64,000 bases of DNA. Source: Salvator merianae. Taxonomy: Eukaryota; Chordata; Lepidosauria; Squamata; Teiidae. The notes beneath the pieces are model-generated. The model was not told the DNA's origin and searched no databases. It saw only the letters and a program-made list of their open reading frames with translations. The stretch is taken from contig QVOM02000042.1 of NCBI GenBank assembly GCA_003586115.2, positions 74,039,673 to 74,103,672 on the forward strand. Direction: 5' to 3'. Position 1 is the first letter of the stretch. Each line of letters opens with the position of its first letter. Made by a program: the position numbers and the translations under genes. Shown piece by piece: positions 1 through 11,175 of the stretch.

Positions 1-442
1 TAATAAATTCCTTTCCAGTTTTCTGGACGTCTTCTGTTCTAAGGTTATCACCTAATCTTCTGTGTATGCCCCTGGCACATTTTTGTGGCCACCAGAGGGT
101 GCTCCAGGAGCAGCACATACTAAAAAGCAGACTTTCTTGTGCAGTTTTCTCCTTTTTTTCCTGAAACAAAAATTCAGTGTTCGGTCCTTGCATAATTAAA
201 CACCTAAAGATTGGGAGGAAAATACATGCTTTGTCATTTCTCTTCTCACCATTACTAAGTTAAAATAATAATGAACAGATTTCAGACTATTAATTTCTGT
301 ATGACTTTGTGTTTTATGTTATGGCTTTTAATTTCCTGCCACCATAAATGTTCACCTGTTAATGTAGAAGATATTCTTTGGCTACCACTCATCACTCATA
401 TGTAAACTGTAAGGTTTTATATAAGAAACAATACACAAAAAT
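1..442. other. AT-rich non-coding DNA
   Basis: No coding frame or repeat is recognised apart from the candidate CTCF site listed separately. It is probably intronic to NRG1, upstream of the Ig exons. Confidence 0.4.
86..105 (+). promoter_or_regulatory. Candidate CTCF-binding site
   Basis: The sequence TGGCCACCAGAGGGTGCTCC closely matches the vertebrate CTCF core (CCASYAGRKGGCRS), including the central AGAGGG and the flanking CCACC and GCTCC. The match is seen directly; occupancy and any insulator or loop-anchor role in the NRG1 locus are inference. A one-off motif in 64 kb can arise by chance or come from an old repeat. Confidence 0.4.
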
Positions 443-815
443 AAATATCTCTGGTATTTATTTATTTATATTTCTATCCCACCCTATATCAGAGGTCTCA
501 GGGTAACAACACAATAAAATCATTATAAAAACAAACAAAATAGATTATCTGAAACAGTAACTGTGCCTGCAAAGGGAGAGGATGCTCTTCCCTTGGCTGA
601 AGGCCAGGGAAAGAGCTGCATTTTCACCAGATGTCTAAATACATACAGTGGGGATGCCTGGCATATCTCAGAGGGGGGGCTATTCCACGATCTGGGGGCC
701 ATCACCAAAAAAGCCCTCCCACATGTCCCAACCCTCTTAACTGCTGAAGAGGACCTCATGCAAGAGAAAAGACAAGGAATTTCTCAGTGTTCTTCAAGAA
801 GTATTTTTTTCTGAC
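443..815 (-). mobile_element. Decayed LINE tail (L2/CR1-like), antisense
   Basis: The + strand begins with a TTTATTTATTTATA run followed by a CTATCCCACCCTATATCAGAGGTC-type 3' end of a squamate L2/CR1-like LINE in reverse orientation. Further right, in the minus frame, are traces of the LINE C-terminal motif AP-x-x-WNS-x-P followed by FRH-x-VK-x-QLF, which resembles the 'APRLWNSLP ... FRR-LKT-LF' tail of L2 proteins. It is old and truncated. Family assignment is by recall of the motif style, not by search. Confidence 0.5.
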
Positions 816-2513
816 TTCAACTGTTATCCAGCAAGCAACTTTGATGAGGGTCTAACAAGTGGTCTTCAGTTACAGCTGGGATCATATTTATCACCCTCTT
901 TTGCTAAAACTGGAGTGTGGCTGCTCTTAATCTAAAAACACAGAAAAACATTCTTTAAAGCAGACACCAAATGACAGATGAGGTTTAAAGCTAGGGTGCT
1001 TTTTTGCAAGCTGCAGTAAGGGTGCAATTAAGTTATTACAGTCATTGGTGTTTTGGTGGTGTGGGGTTGCTGTTGATAGATACATTTTTGGGTTTTTTGG
1101 TTTTTTTGTTTTTTATTAAAGCAGTTATCCTTTGTGAACATTTGCTCACTGTAGGACGAAGTGGCCAAGTGTACATTATAAACTAGCAGTGTATACAAGT
1201 ACAGGATTTCAGCCCTGAGCAGATTGCCAGGATGTGCCAGACCTTTCAGTTCACAGTGACAGCAAGGCAGCAGCTGCCTGCGTCAGACAGCTGTTGAGCT
1301 TTAGAGTCAGCTCTGCTTGAAAGACCGTGCAGTTTTTATTAGGACCATGCTGTTCCTTGCTTTTTATTTGTGTTTTGTAAGAGCACCAGAAAAGATGTTC
1401 AAAAACGGTAACTTTTTAAAAGTTTCTTGAACCACTAACAGCTTAACCAGCTAGATTTGTGGAGATACGTATGTATGCTCTTAAACTCGCATAAGGGCCT
1501 TGAGACAGCCACGGGTCCTGGCACACACACTGTTCTGATCTCATGCAATATGATTATAGGAAGGGTTCAGTGTGAGGTCAGAGGGGTGTTCATGAACATG
1601 ATGTCCTTTTCTTCTTCTTTTCCTTCAAATCCATTTTTCAGTTGTGCTCTGGTATTTGCGTTTGTGTGTCTGCTAGCAGGGAAGAAACTCACCAGGGAAT
1701 GCTGAGCTTGTGGTTGGTTTCCTTGCTTCATGCCTTGATCTCTGTGAATGCAAGTTACTTATAATAAGCATTGTACGCTTCATAATTTTGAGTCTTATTA
1801 GTGCTCTTGCCAAGAACCATCATTCCTCTTTTTTTTTCCAGGCACTTCTTTGTAACCAGTAGATTTCTGGCAGGCTAAAACAGGTTAAGTTCATCCTTTC
1901 TGTCAGAGAAGTAAAACTGTTTGCAGTGACTTGTCAGCTTATTACCCTCAAAAAGATGCCAACACAAGTGTTGTTTGTGTGAGCAGGGTAACGTAAGATA
2001 AGCATACCACAGCATCACATGCCTCAAGTGTTTAATGTAACCTGCCACTGGGATTTCTGTGATTATAGTTATCTTATGTTATAACACTCATGCAAGTTAA
2101 CAACTTGGAAAAGGTATATTACACATATATAGGCCTGTCCTAGATGGCAGCTGACTTTGCTGCTCTCTGCTCACTGTGCTAGTCTTATGCGTTTGGCCTC
2201 ACGTCTACCTACAGTGCTACATAAAAGGCAGACTCAATATTTGAAGCTACAGAGGTCTGGTCTTGTCATTTACTGGAGTATTTTCAGTTATTCCTTAGAG
2301 CAGGTCTAGAAGGAATGCTTGCGCTCGCCTCAGTTAGAACTTGTATGCTGGTCTTCTGCCCATTTCAAGTGAGAAAAGCCAGTAGAAAGGTATTGTGTCT
2401 TTAAAATGGACTTAAGCATTCAAAGGGGGCATAGAAGCATAGATGTGTGGTCCTCAAAACTAATACACACATCAACTTTACATAATACATCATTGTTCAG
2501 TTTTGCAACATGA
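816..2513. other. Non-coding stretch, nothing recognised
   Basis: I see no exon with sensible splice sites and no repeat that I can name. Short T-rich runs occur near 1087-1115 and 1830-1840. Likely NRG1 intron. Confidence 0.35.
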
Positions 2514-3238
2514 GGCACTCCTTTCTGCACTTACCTGGTATACTGGAACAAGCTGCTCCCTATCACACTTTGTCCACATGAAACTAGAGTCATTCTGGTA
2601 CAGAACCATCCGAAGGACTCCTTATCCTGGTTTAGTGGTAGAGCTGGTCAAAAAGGTCTGCAAACATACCAACACCATCTGTTCTGGTCCAAGCATTGGC
2701 ACTTCTGCACCTGGTCCATCTTGGAAGCTTATGCAAGCTTCGAATATCAGTTTTGAAATCTTGACAGGGAGGTAGGCATGCTACTTTCAAAAGCTATTCT
2801 ATTCAACCCTGCCCTCATGTATTGGACACAGTATTGGAGTGACAAGAACCTGGGCCAATTGCAGTGAAGGGAAGGGTGGTGCTTGTAGCAACAGTATGCT
2901 TCACATCTAGCAGTATGTCTGCACTGCTGCCAATATTAGTCCAGGACAATGGCCCTGTCTGCACTTGACTTTGTTCCAGATTATATCTTGGAATAGGGAT
3001 CTGCCACCTGCATGCTACTATGAACTATGTCAGGCCCCACCTGGGGCCTGCTATAATCTGCACTAGTGTGTGGATAGCAGGTCCCTATTGTGGGGTATAG
3101 TCCAGAATATAGCCAAGTGCAGAAGGGGCCAATGATATCCTATCCCTCTTAATGCAGATGGCAACTGGTGGGCTTGGATCAGGAGATGCTAGAATAAACT
3201 AGTTAAAACTGCTCCAAGGGAGGTAAGTGCAGAACGGC
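2514..3238. mobile_element. Harbinger-like non-autonomous DNA transposon (outer copy)
   Basis: The left end contains CCTTTCTGCACTTACCTGG and the right end, reverse complemented, reads GGCCGTTCTGCACTTACCTCC, so the termini are inverted repeats of one another over about 18 bases. The same terminus recurs at 29485, 32777, 56360 and 61636. There is no transposase frame. The inner part shares CTGGTATACTGG / GGTACAG wording with other members. The element is interrupted by a smaller palindromic relative at 2951-3130. I cannot define its own target duplication (TGA on the left, ATT on the right). Assignment to PIF/Harbinger is inferred from the GGGCC-type ends and the 3-bp duplications of its relatives. 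Confidence 0.5.
2951..3130. mobile_element. Palindromic Harbinger-like MITE nested in the 2514-3238 copy
   Basis: The 180-bp element is an imperfect palindrome. The left arm begins GGCCCTGTCTGCACTTG and the right arm, reverse complemented, begins GGCCCCTTCTGCACTTG; the centre is GCCCCACCTGGGGC near 3033-3047. It is flanked by AAT on both sides (2948-2950 and 3131-3133), fitting a 3-bp target duplication. A half copy of the same palindrome lies at 4444-4531. Confidence 0.6.
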
Positions 3239-3890
3239 CATTATTCCAGGATATGCAGATTATGATAGAAACAGATTTGTCAAAATATCCTGCCAGGAAT
3301 AGACTTTGGGGAACATTTTACACATGTAGCAATCTCTGTATCAGACCTTAGGTCTAGGTATCTTCTTTCTTCAGTGTGTTGAATGTGAAGGGCAGGGAGA
3401 AGAACTGAAAATTTTAAAATAAGTAGAAATGGAGCTGTAGGAAATATGGGTAGGAAATCCATGTGTTTTCTGTAAAAATGCACAAAATATGCTTTAAATG
3501 TTAATTGATTTCAGCAATAAATCCTATTGTTTGTGAGTTGGCATGTTTAAAATGATACTAAAAGGCCAAGATGCAAGATTCAAAGACAATAGTAGTTATG
3601 ATCTTCTATGGGCTTGCTGCTGTTTTGGAACACAGACTCACATGAAGACTTTTGGCAGTACTGTATGGCCAGGACATCACCTCATTTGTTTAATTCTTTT
3701 TCCTAGGCAATTAAAGTGGCTCAGAGGCTTTGTGAGCCCTAGGGAAGCCTTCTTGGACACTGTTGCTGTCTCAGACCCCACACTGAAAATAACTGTACTA
3801 GAAGAATATTTTCCTATTTGACTGGATTACGATATAAGCTTCATTCCTAGAACCTGATGTTGAGAGGCCACAGTCATTTTACATAAAGCA
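3239..3890. other. Non-coding stretch, nothing recognised
   Basis: Open frames here (for example 3543-3821) show no family motif, have no exon-like boundaries and are best taken as chance. Confidence 0.35.
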
Positions 3891-4347
3891 TCTCAACAAG
3901 GCCTCCTGCAGGCCCCAGGCCCACATTTAATTAAAGGAATTCAAGCTAGAAAGAGAGGCTTCCCAGCCATGGCTCTCTGACTCTTGAACATGTTCCCTCC
4001 TGAAATACCGTTTAATACCCATCTGTTCCATCTGGCCTACATTTATTTTGGGTACCACCAGCGGTTTCAGTATTGTCTTAGTTTTGTTACCTTGATGCTG
4101 GATTTCTGTTTAGCATTCTGTGTTTCTTGAGGAGAGGTTTTTGCATTGTTTATTGGCATTCATTAGCCACCTTGAGTTGCTTACGACGCAGGTAAAATAC
4201 AAGCATATAAATGGACATATAGGAGGTTGGTGAAGATGTATATCTTTTCCCAGGTCTTTGACTAGGAAACCATTCATCCTTCTCCAGAGGGTATTGGGAT
4301 ATAAGGTGGGATAGAACTAATAAATAAATAAAGAAATAAATAAATAT
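3891..4347 (+). mobile_element. L2-like LINE 3' end
   Basis: A degraded frame at about 3990-4045 reads like the L2 C-terminus (PPEIPFNTHLFHLAYIYF-like). It is followed by a 3' untranslated region with 'GCCACCTTGAGT' at 4168 and a terminal run of AATAAATAAATAAAGAAATAAATAAAT near 4318-4347. This is the usual layout of squamate L2 tails. The element is severely 5' truncated and old. Confidence 0.6.
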
Positions 4348-4443
4348 AGAGTTCTCATGACAGTATACTGCCTGAACTGCTTCAGATGCTATAATCTCTG
4401 ATTTAGCCATTTGAGAGTGAGACTGCATTCACACACAGTAAAA

Positions 4444-4531
4444 AGGGCCTGCTGTAGTCTTCAGCAACATGTGGATGATAGGCCCATATTCTGGGATATA
4501 GTCCAGAATAAGGCACAGTGCAGAAAGGGTC
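4444..4531. mobile_element. Half copy of the palindromic Harbinger-like MITE
   Basis: GGGCCTGCTGTAGTCTTC at the left and TATAGTCCAGAATAAGGC-ACAGTGCAGAAAGGGTC at the right match the right arm of the element at 2951-3130 in the same orientation. The other arm is missing or too diverged to see. Confidence 0.5.
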
Positions 4532-4918
4532 TAAAGCTTTTGTGAGATGCTTTTGAGCCACTTTCTGTGCTACGCGTGAGTGCATACTAAGACTAGATGA
4601 ATCTTGTGTTTACATCCTTTCCATCCTCCTCCCATGCAACTTCCAAGTGCTTCAGAGAGATCACTGTTGCTTCCTTAGTATTCTAATGTGTAATTAAATA
4701 TTAAGATTCTTTTCAATACCCTTGTTCCATCATCAAGATTTTCTGTTATTTTTCTTTAAAAATTAAACTTCTCTAATAACAAAAATGGTTAACATGCGTA
4801 TAGTTTGTGTTTTTACTTGTTCCGGAGAACAGCTGTTTTTAGTGGGCAAAAAGCTAAGGCAAACACATGTATCCTATAAAGTATATAAAGCCAGAGTGAT
4901 GTAACAACTAAACGATCA
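4532..4918. other. Non-coding stretch, nothing recognised
   Basis: AT-rich, no coding or repeat signal that I can name. Confidence 0.3.
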
Positions 4919-5105
4919 ACTAGGGCAGAGGAGATTAAGGTCCAACTTAGCCATGGCAACTTGCTGGGTGACTTGGGACCAGTCACAGCCTGTCAGCCTA
5001 ACCAACTTCACAGGGTGGTTCGTTGTAGAGGGCTTGTTTCTGTGAGCATTTCAGAAGAAAGGCAATAAATTGCAGGGGGGGAGGAAGATATGTAAAGAAT
5101 GCAGG
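4919..5105 (+). repeat. SINE of the squamate MIR/CORE type
   Basis: The core GCTGGGTGACTTGGGACCAGTCACAG followed by CCTAACCAACTTCACAGGGTGGTTCGTTGT matches the well-known reptile SINE core (…TGGGTGACCTTGGGCCAGTCAC… CCTCACAGGGTTGTTGTGAGG…). The 3' part has the purine-rich GGGGGGGAGGAAGATATGTAA tail. The pattern is recalled rather than searched. It has several mismatches to that consensus, so it is probably an old copy. Confidence 0.65.
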
Positions 5106-5837
5106 CCATTGCACTCAGGGAGCATTGCTGAAACAAATGAGGTTCTACTCACAAACTGCAAACTAGATCTTTCGCTTGTGCTTTTTCTGAGTCTTTCTGG
5201 CAGCTGCCTTCCTGATATTCTCTCTGTATGCTGATTCCCACTACCTTCTCAGTGTTGGGATTGAGCACACAGAGTGCGAAGACTGGGAAAGTGGCTGCCA
5301 GAAGGACACATGGAAAATATAACTAGTTCCCAACTCATGAGAGGAACCTCATCTATTCAGCTGTTTCTGAATTAGCACACTTAATATGCTAATTAACTAA
5401 CTTCTTTTACCATATGTTTCTTTCTTTTTGGTCTGGATTGAAATCCTGGCTTTTGGTTTTTATAAGCACCATTACTTTTACCTATCCTGGCTTGAGATGA
5501 TTTTTTTGTTTATATTGTTGGTAACCCTTTAATGTGTTTTGATGTGTTCTAATGGGTTTCCTGATAATAAGCAGCTTGACTTTAGAATTATCAAAGGAAA
5601 CAGAAGAATGTAATGAAGTGGTGTAAGCATAATGTAGCATGGTGTATCAAAGTGTAATTTTAAAACAATTATTATGGATGGAATGTTCCAAAAAATACCT
5701 TTCTGCCTGCCCATTCACATTTCTGGAGGAAATAACAAACTTCATAAACATTCTCCACCAAGTTGCCTGGAGGCAGCTTCCTTGCCCAGATGAGCAGATG
5801 ATTTGTACTTATCTGTCTTCAAAACTTGCTTTCCCAG
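5106..5837. other. Non-coding stretch, nothing recognised
   Basis: No exon, RNA gene or nameable repeat seen. Confidence 0.3.
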
Positions 5838-5870
5838 TCTCTCTCTCTCTCTCTCTCACTCTCTCTCTTG
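5838..5870. repeat. (CT)n microsatellite, interrupted
   Basis: Run of TCTCTCTC with one CACT interruption. It creates a serine/leucine-rich open frame (5639-6031) that should not be taken as a gene. Confidence 0.9.
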
Positions 5871-6026
5871 CTCTCCTTGTAGGGCATTTAATTATTTGCC
5901 TCTCTCACCATCAAACCAACAACAATGTTTCACTGCACTTTACTGCTAGGCAATGCCAGGCTTTAGACAAGCCATTTCAAACCTCAAACAAGATTCTGGA
6001 GGGTAAAAGTAGCTCAAGAAAAACAT

Positions 6027-6189
6027 CCTGATTCTATTATATCTGGACAAATTTTAAACCAGATTATTTTTGTAGGTTTCAAGAACATTGACTTTATAGA
6101 TTCACCTGATCCTATTACAATGGAGCAAAATTTAAACCAGATTATTTTTTTCTGGGTTTCAGCAACATTGACTGCACAGTTTCACCTTA
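6027..6189. repeat. Two-copy tandem duplication, 78-bp period
   Basis: The block CCTGATTCTATTAT…AAACCAGATTATTTTTGT at 6027 is repeated at 6105 as CCTGATCCTATTAC…AAACCAGATTATTTTTTT. Both units continue into a GGTTTC-A-CAACATTGACT stretch. The offset is 78 bases throughout with scattered substitutions. Confidence 0.75.
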
Positions 6190-7600
6190 TTTCATTTTAT
6201 CTGAAAATGTGTCCCATTACTGGTGACTAAATGCTTTCAGACCTTTATGTGCACACTCACATGCTGGACACAGAAGAAGGGGAAAAGCCTAATTTGAAAC
6301 TGTGTTTAATGCTTTGTGTGCTGTAGCTGAGTTAGGTCATAGAAAATCTTCTTTTTACTAAAACTTAGGCACAGTGAGTTAGGCTCATTTTGAAAAGGTA
6401 AAGGTTCACTGAATCTTACTTGATGGAAAGGACTTAAAATCCTCATAAGAGTTTAATGTTCTAACAGATAACTTCTGTTTCTGCACTAAGCCTATATTAA
6501 TATCCTTTTCTCTAGACTGAAATAGAAAGCAATCTAGTCTTCCTTAAAGGCAGGAGAATTTACTAATTCTACAAATAGTTGGTTTCCTTCTCTTTCCCTC
6601 CCTCTACCTCTTTCCACTGTGAACTGCAATTGATTCAGATTTCCCTTGACAAATTATATGTCAGGCATCGTTTGGATTGCCTACTTTCATGGTAAATTTG
6701 TGACTAATGACTCCAACTCTGAGCAGTGACTATCAATTTTCATGCAAAACATCACGGTCCAGAACATAAAGAGAACAAACAGGAGCAGTGGATTGCTTTG
6801 AAATGGCTCAGTTTTTCCTCTAAAGAAAAAGTTTGATCCACTTAAATATCCTTTGCCCCATATGAGCAGATGAAGTAATGAAATTAACACAAAATATTTA
6901 AAATGGGAAGATTTTGTCATTAACACACACAAAATTTATCTCAAGAGGTCAACAACAATATTAAACTAGCCTTTTTTGCTTCCCTGCTGCCCTACTATCT
7001 AGATCTCTACATACTGCCGCCATGATGGCTCTTCAGTGAAGTGTAAACACCTCTAGAGCTTTAAACATGTTGAGAAACTGTCAATCTCTAAACTTTGTAT
7101 TTGAAGATAACTTTTTCCCTATAGGCATATGCTTATTTTTGGTTCTTGATTTTCTTGCACCTTGCCTTGCTCACTTCATCAATGATACCCACATTCCTTT
7201 TCCAGTCAGAATCATAAAAAGATGACATTTGTCAGCTTGTGGAGGGAAACCAGCCCCTTTGGGATAGCTCTATGGATTTTTGCCAGAAGCAGGGGCAATT
7301 ATTTTATCTCTTCTTCCTTTCCTTTTCTATTTCGGTCTCTTGGATACTTGAAATGGTCAATGCAGTGGGTATTTGTTTTGTTTTTGACTTCAGCTAGATG
7401 AGGTGTTTTTTTGAGTGTGCATGCAGGTGGAAATGTATGGCTTGTTATCTATAGCAAAGAAATTGACTATTTTTATCTTTTCGTGATTCAGTTTGAAGTT
7501 CCATGAGCTAACCAATTAATGAAGATATGATGCCAATAATGTCAGAAAACTATAAACTGGCAGTTGCTGACATTTTAATGAGGAAATTTGACGAGGCTGT
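6190..7600. other. Non-coding stretch, nothing recognised
   Basis: No coding or repeat signal that I can name. Confidence 0.3.
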
Positions 7601-7702
7601 CATGTGATCAACCTCAGTTTTTAATGATTTCTTTTTAATTTTATTCTTTTTACTGTCAGGTATAGGGCAGGATATAAATATAAATAAATTAATAAATATT
7701 AC
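7601..7702 (+). mobile_element. Short L2-like LINE tail
   Basis: GTATAGGGCAGGATATAAATATAAATAAATTAATAAAT at 7660-7697 is the 3' tail wording of L2-like elements (GGGCGGGATATAAATAAATAAAT). Only the tail is present. Confidence 0.45.
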
Positions 7703-8231
7703 TAAGTTGCAGTTAGGCACAATAACCTTAATTATGAATGCAGCCAAAAGGAAAGTCGAAGGACTGTTCTTATTTTAAAGCCTGAATTCTTCAACTGTTT
7801 AGTTTTTTTCCATATTGGATTAGGAAAGGTCCTGAGCCATAGCTTGTAATGAGTAGGAAGTTTCTTTCAAGGACAGATCAGACTGCAAGATTCTGTAATA
7901 GCTGTGATTGAATGCTTCACTGTCATCTAGCAAAGAAGAGGCATTAGAAATGCTTGCCCCATCTGTGGTTGGCTAGTAGAAGTAGAGTGAGAAACTTCCT
8001 CTTTTAGTGAACATCTTGGGTTCACAGGACTCCATTTTCATTTTATGTATCATTCTTCAATCTGGCAGAATCCAGGCGAGAAATACTATTACAAACAACC
8101 AAAACACTATTACAAACAAAATGAAGCTGGTAATACAGAAGACAAATATTTAAAAACAGTAAAATGAAGCATAACATTTCATGGTAGAAGTACTCTTGTA
8201 CGATTGGGTGAACATGTTGTAACCCAACCTG

Positions 8232-8233
<2 letters not shown>
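7703..8233. other. Non-coding stretch, nothing recognised
   Basis: No supported feature. A small direct echo (ACAAACAACCAAAACACTATTACAAACAAAATG) lies near 8090-8120. Confidence 0.3.
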
Positions 8234-8262
<29 letters not shown>

Positions 8263-8350
8263 TTAGTCTTTCGACCATATCAAAATTACAAATAAAAACA
8301 TATAATCATAACATGTGTAAAATCATAATTCAAAAGAAGAGCAACATAAC
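8234..8350 (-). mobile_element. Vingi/I-like LINE 3' end, antisense, with (AAACT)n tail
   Basis: Reverse complemented, 8260-8350 reads …TTTTGAATTATGATTTTACA…TATTTGTAATTTTGATATGG TCGAAAGACTAATCAATAAACT, nearly the same as the 3' ends at 17700-17745 and 18580-18672. The end is followed by five copies of AAACT (seen as TTTAG on the + strand, 8234-8259), the simple-repeat tail of the family. Only about 110 bases of the element remain. Confidence 0.75.
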
Positions 8351-8640
8351 TATCAGCATGTGCAGGGAAATGGATGCATTTCTGTGGTGGGAAGTGATTC
8401 TACATCTGGAGAACCACATCTTTGTGCAGACTCTGATGAGCAGAATCCAGCCGCAGTTGGTATACAAGTGCAGATGGGACTTAACGAGGATTCATTTGTC
8501 ACTTTCAAATGAGGAAGCTCCAGTAAATGAAGTTTTTATATGGAATACAATAAAGCTTCATTCTCCAGTGTCTTTCTTCAAAAACCATGGAAAAATTCCA
8601 ATGAGTCCTCCAACTTGCACTTACATGCTGAAGTCACACG
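8351..8640. other. Unclassified stretch
   Basis: Lies between two antisense LINE fragments; may be more of either. The open frame 8259-8654 runs across the boundary of the Vingi-like tail and is not credible as a gene. Confidence 0.3.
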
Positions 8641-9070
8641 ATTGTTGTAGATGAAACTGTGAACAAGGTCTTGGAGACCTTAAGGCATGAATCACCTAAA
8701 CAAAAGTTAGTCCTTTAAATATTTGGGCCCACAACCATATAGGCCTGTACAGATTGGAGTCAGCACTTTAAATTGGGTCTAGTACCAAATGGGCAGCCAC
8801 AGCATTTCTTTAAAAATAGATGTCACATGGTCCTGCTTCTTGGCACTGGTCAGAAACTAATGATCATGTTCTGCACTGAATAGTCTTCCAGGGAAGCCCC
8901 ATTATAACAGAACATGCACTGCCATAGCTTAAGATACCCTGAGCAAGCCTGGTGAACTTACAGATTATGGTTCACAAGAAGAACTAGTCATAACAGGGCA
9001 TGGGTATTGCTTGTCACTAAAGATATCTGAGCAGTAGGTGATACAGTGACTCTGTGAGTATCCCAAGCTA
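8641..9070 (-). mobile_element. Decayed LINE (L2-like), antisense
   Basis: The + strand text ATAGGCCTGTACAGATTGGAGTCAGCACTTTAAATTGGGTCTAG followed by GGCAGCCACAGCATTTCTT and CACATGGTCCTGCTTCTTGGCACTGGTCAG matches a very common antisense block of squamate L2-like LINEs. Assignment is by recall of the block; the copy is old. Confidence 0.5.
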
Positions 9071-9199
9071 CAAACTGGCTTACTTTAAGGAAAGTCCAAC
9101 TCAATCCCATTCAGTCCATTGATTTGGGAACTGTTCATATGCTTGCATAAAATCCTGGGTTCTGTAATCAAAGAGTGAGGGTTTTCTTTGCTCATTCTT

Positions 9200-9535
9200 C
9201 TATCTGATATCAAGCCCAGGGTGACCAGAGAGGGGGCCTTTTCAATGCTGGCTCCTCAGTTACAAAACTCATTTGTCAAAGAGGTTCATATGACACCTAA
9301 TCCTGTGTTCCATGATAAATCATGACTCTTCTTCCAAGCATTTAGGGATGTTGAAATAATATCTGTAGGCTGATGCATATGTGGAACTACTTATGTTTTT
9401 ATGTATTTGAGTTCTGATCAATACTTTTGTAAGTTGTTTCTTCCGTTGTGTTGTATTTTTGTTTTTAAAATCATTGTAAATCACCTTGGCATGTTTTAAG
9501 AAAGGTGACTGTTTAAATTAAATAACAAAAAAAGA
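9200..9535 (+). mobile_element. L2-like LINE 3' end
   Basis: Begins with a degraded C-terminal frame (GGGCCTTTTCAATGCTGGCTCCTCAGTT = 'GLFNAGSSV', like 'RAFSVLAP' in L2 proteins). It ends with TCATTGTAAATCACCTTGGCATG and GGTGACTGTTTAAATTAAATAAC, an L2-type 3' tail with an A-rich end. Confidence 0.55.
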
Positions 9536-10550
9536 AAACTCCGTGTCTTCCCAGATTTCTGCTACAGTTCATTAGTTCTTGTCCATTATTTTATTGTCTA
9601 TAGACTCATCTCCAGCACCTGAATGCCTGATTTAAATAGAATGCAGAGAAAGAGATGAGTTTTATCAGCAGATTGTTTATACTGTACTCCAGTCAGTAAT
9701 CCTAGGCGATTCCAAGATTTCATGTGTTATGTAAATTTTCTCAAGTAGTCTACAGACCACTTTGAAATTCAAACCCATCTCAGGTGTGTAGCAATAAAAC
9801 AAATACAAATACTTATAAAATATTTATTCCAACAAATGTTAGGTTTTATATTTCACCATCATCTGTGTATTCCACCTGCATCTAAATAAGATTTTCTCAA
9901 TAAGTCTGTAGCACAAATGAAACTACTCTAAAAGTAACAGACTAGAATCTTATAATAATCAGAGCATTTTAGCTTCAATACCTCATTTTTTTTTTCTTAG
10001 CAATGACTCCATATATTTGTTCCTCACGCCGTTATAAACCTAACAGACTATGAACGACTTCTTCTAAAGCTGGCTTGCTAACTCCACAAAGTCTTTCACA
10101 AAGCAGGAGCCCCTCACGTCTACCAGTTTTGACCATTGACTCCAAATGCAAGCATGAAAAGCCATCCATAAATCACACTTCATATTAAAGTGGAGATAGC
10201 ATTCCACATGGAAATCATTCTTAATGGTCACCAGTCAGTGCAGAATCATAGTGGCTGACAGGCCTGCCATATCAGTTTGGGCACCTATATCAAAGATTCC
10301 TTGTTTAAACACTGCCCTTGAACCACTTCCAAGTGTATACAGGGCTTACACAGAGAAACCAGATATTTGCACTGTCTTGCTGAGCTGGTGGTTCCATATA
10401 AGACCAGATGTTATCTGAAATTGTTCTTCATGGCATAATTGGCTAAAGTCTATTTTCAGTTTGTATTATTATTATATGTTTCAATTACAGAGAGCACTCA
10501 ATTAACCTTATTCCTAATTCATCTCTAACTACTTGAGCTGGAATGCATAT
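9536..10550. other. Non-coding stretch, nothing recognised
   Basis: No supported feature. Confidence 0.3.
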
Positions 10551-10671
10551 CAGTGGCAACCCATGACTTTAAGGGCGGGTGTTCGTAACCCATGGGAAGG
10601 CTCCGCAAACAGCAATCATCCCCTTCCCATGGGTTATGAACGCCTGCCCTTAAAGCCATGGGCCACCACTG
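10551..10671. mobile_element. Fold-back MITE, near-perfect palindrome
   Basis: Arms 10551-10601 and 10622-10671 are inverted repeats over about 50 bases with only a few mismatches (each arm contains CTTTAAGGGC and TAACCCATGGGAAGG), separated by a loop of about 20 bases. The termini are CAGTGGYRRC / its complement, a hAT-like end (CAGNGG). The flanking 8 bases do not match (ATGCATAT and GTAAATGT), so the insertion boundary or the superfamily is unproven. Confidence 0.7.
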
Positions 10672-11141
10672 GTAAATGTGTCATCTTCCAGTAGTAAACA
10701 TAGATAGTAAGTCATTTCCTATATTTCACCTTTATAAGTAGCTTTAGCTTTATATATCCTCACAGTTAGGCTTAAAGATGTAGGACATGTAGGTGTTAAC
10801 AATTTATTTAAAGGCACAGTTTTCAGCACATTCTTAATGACTAGTCCCTTGGAACCCTGTAACACAGGCATACATAGAATCTCATTGTTCTGTAGATTCA
10901 GGAATAACTCTTACTTTCAAATTCATGACCCAGATTGGATGGTTGAGTACATAATCCCCAGCACATCTGAAGGCGCAGAATTGCACACTTGCACAGATCT
11001 CTCCCCCTTTCTTTCTTTTCTTTTTGGTTAAATCTGAGATCTGTGCAAGTGTGCATTTCTGCATCTTCATATGCATGTATATGGGAGCTTCATTTCCAGT
11101 CAGAGTGGGGGCAAAGGTAGCAGTATCCTGGCTGGCAATAT

Positions 11142-11143
<2 letters not shown>
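10672..11143. other. Non-coding stretch
   Basis: A short local inverted echo is present: TTGCACACTTGCACAGATCTC at about 10980-11000 and AGATCTGTGCAAGTGTGCA at 11036-11054, with CACTTGCACAGATCTAGG again near 11192. Otherwise nothing is recognised. Confidence 0.4.

Positions 11144-11172
<29 letters not shown>
11144..11172. repeat. (AC)14 microsatellite
   Basis: Uninterrupted CA repeat. The valine/cysteine open frames read from it on the minus strand are artefacts. Confidence 0.95.

Positions 11173-11175
<3 letters not shown>

Noticed and set aside
5639..6031. 130-codon frame over the CT microsatellite
   Set aside because: Serine/leucine run is created by the (CT)n repeat; no motif elsewhere in the frame.
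10551..10671. Pre-miRNA-like hairpin
   Set aside because: The stem is too long and perfect at both ends and has transposon-like termini; a fold-back MITE explains it better.
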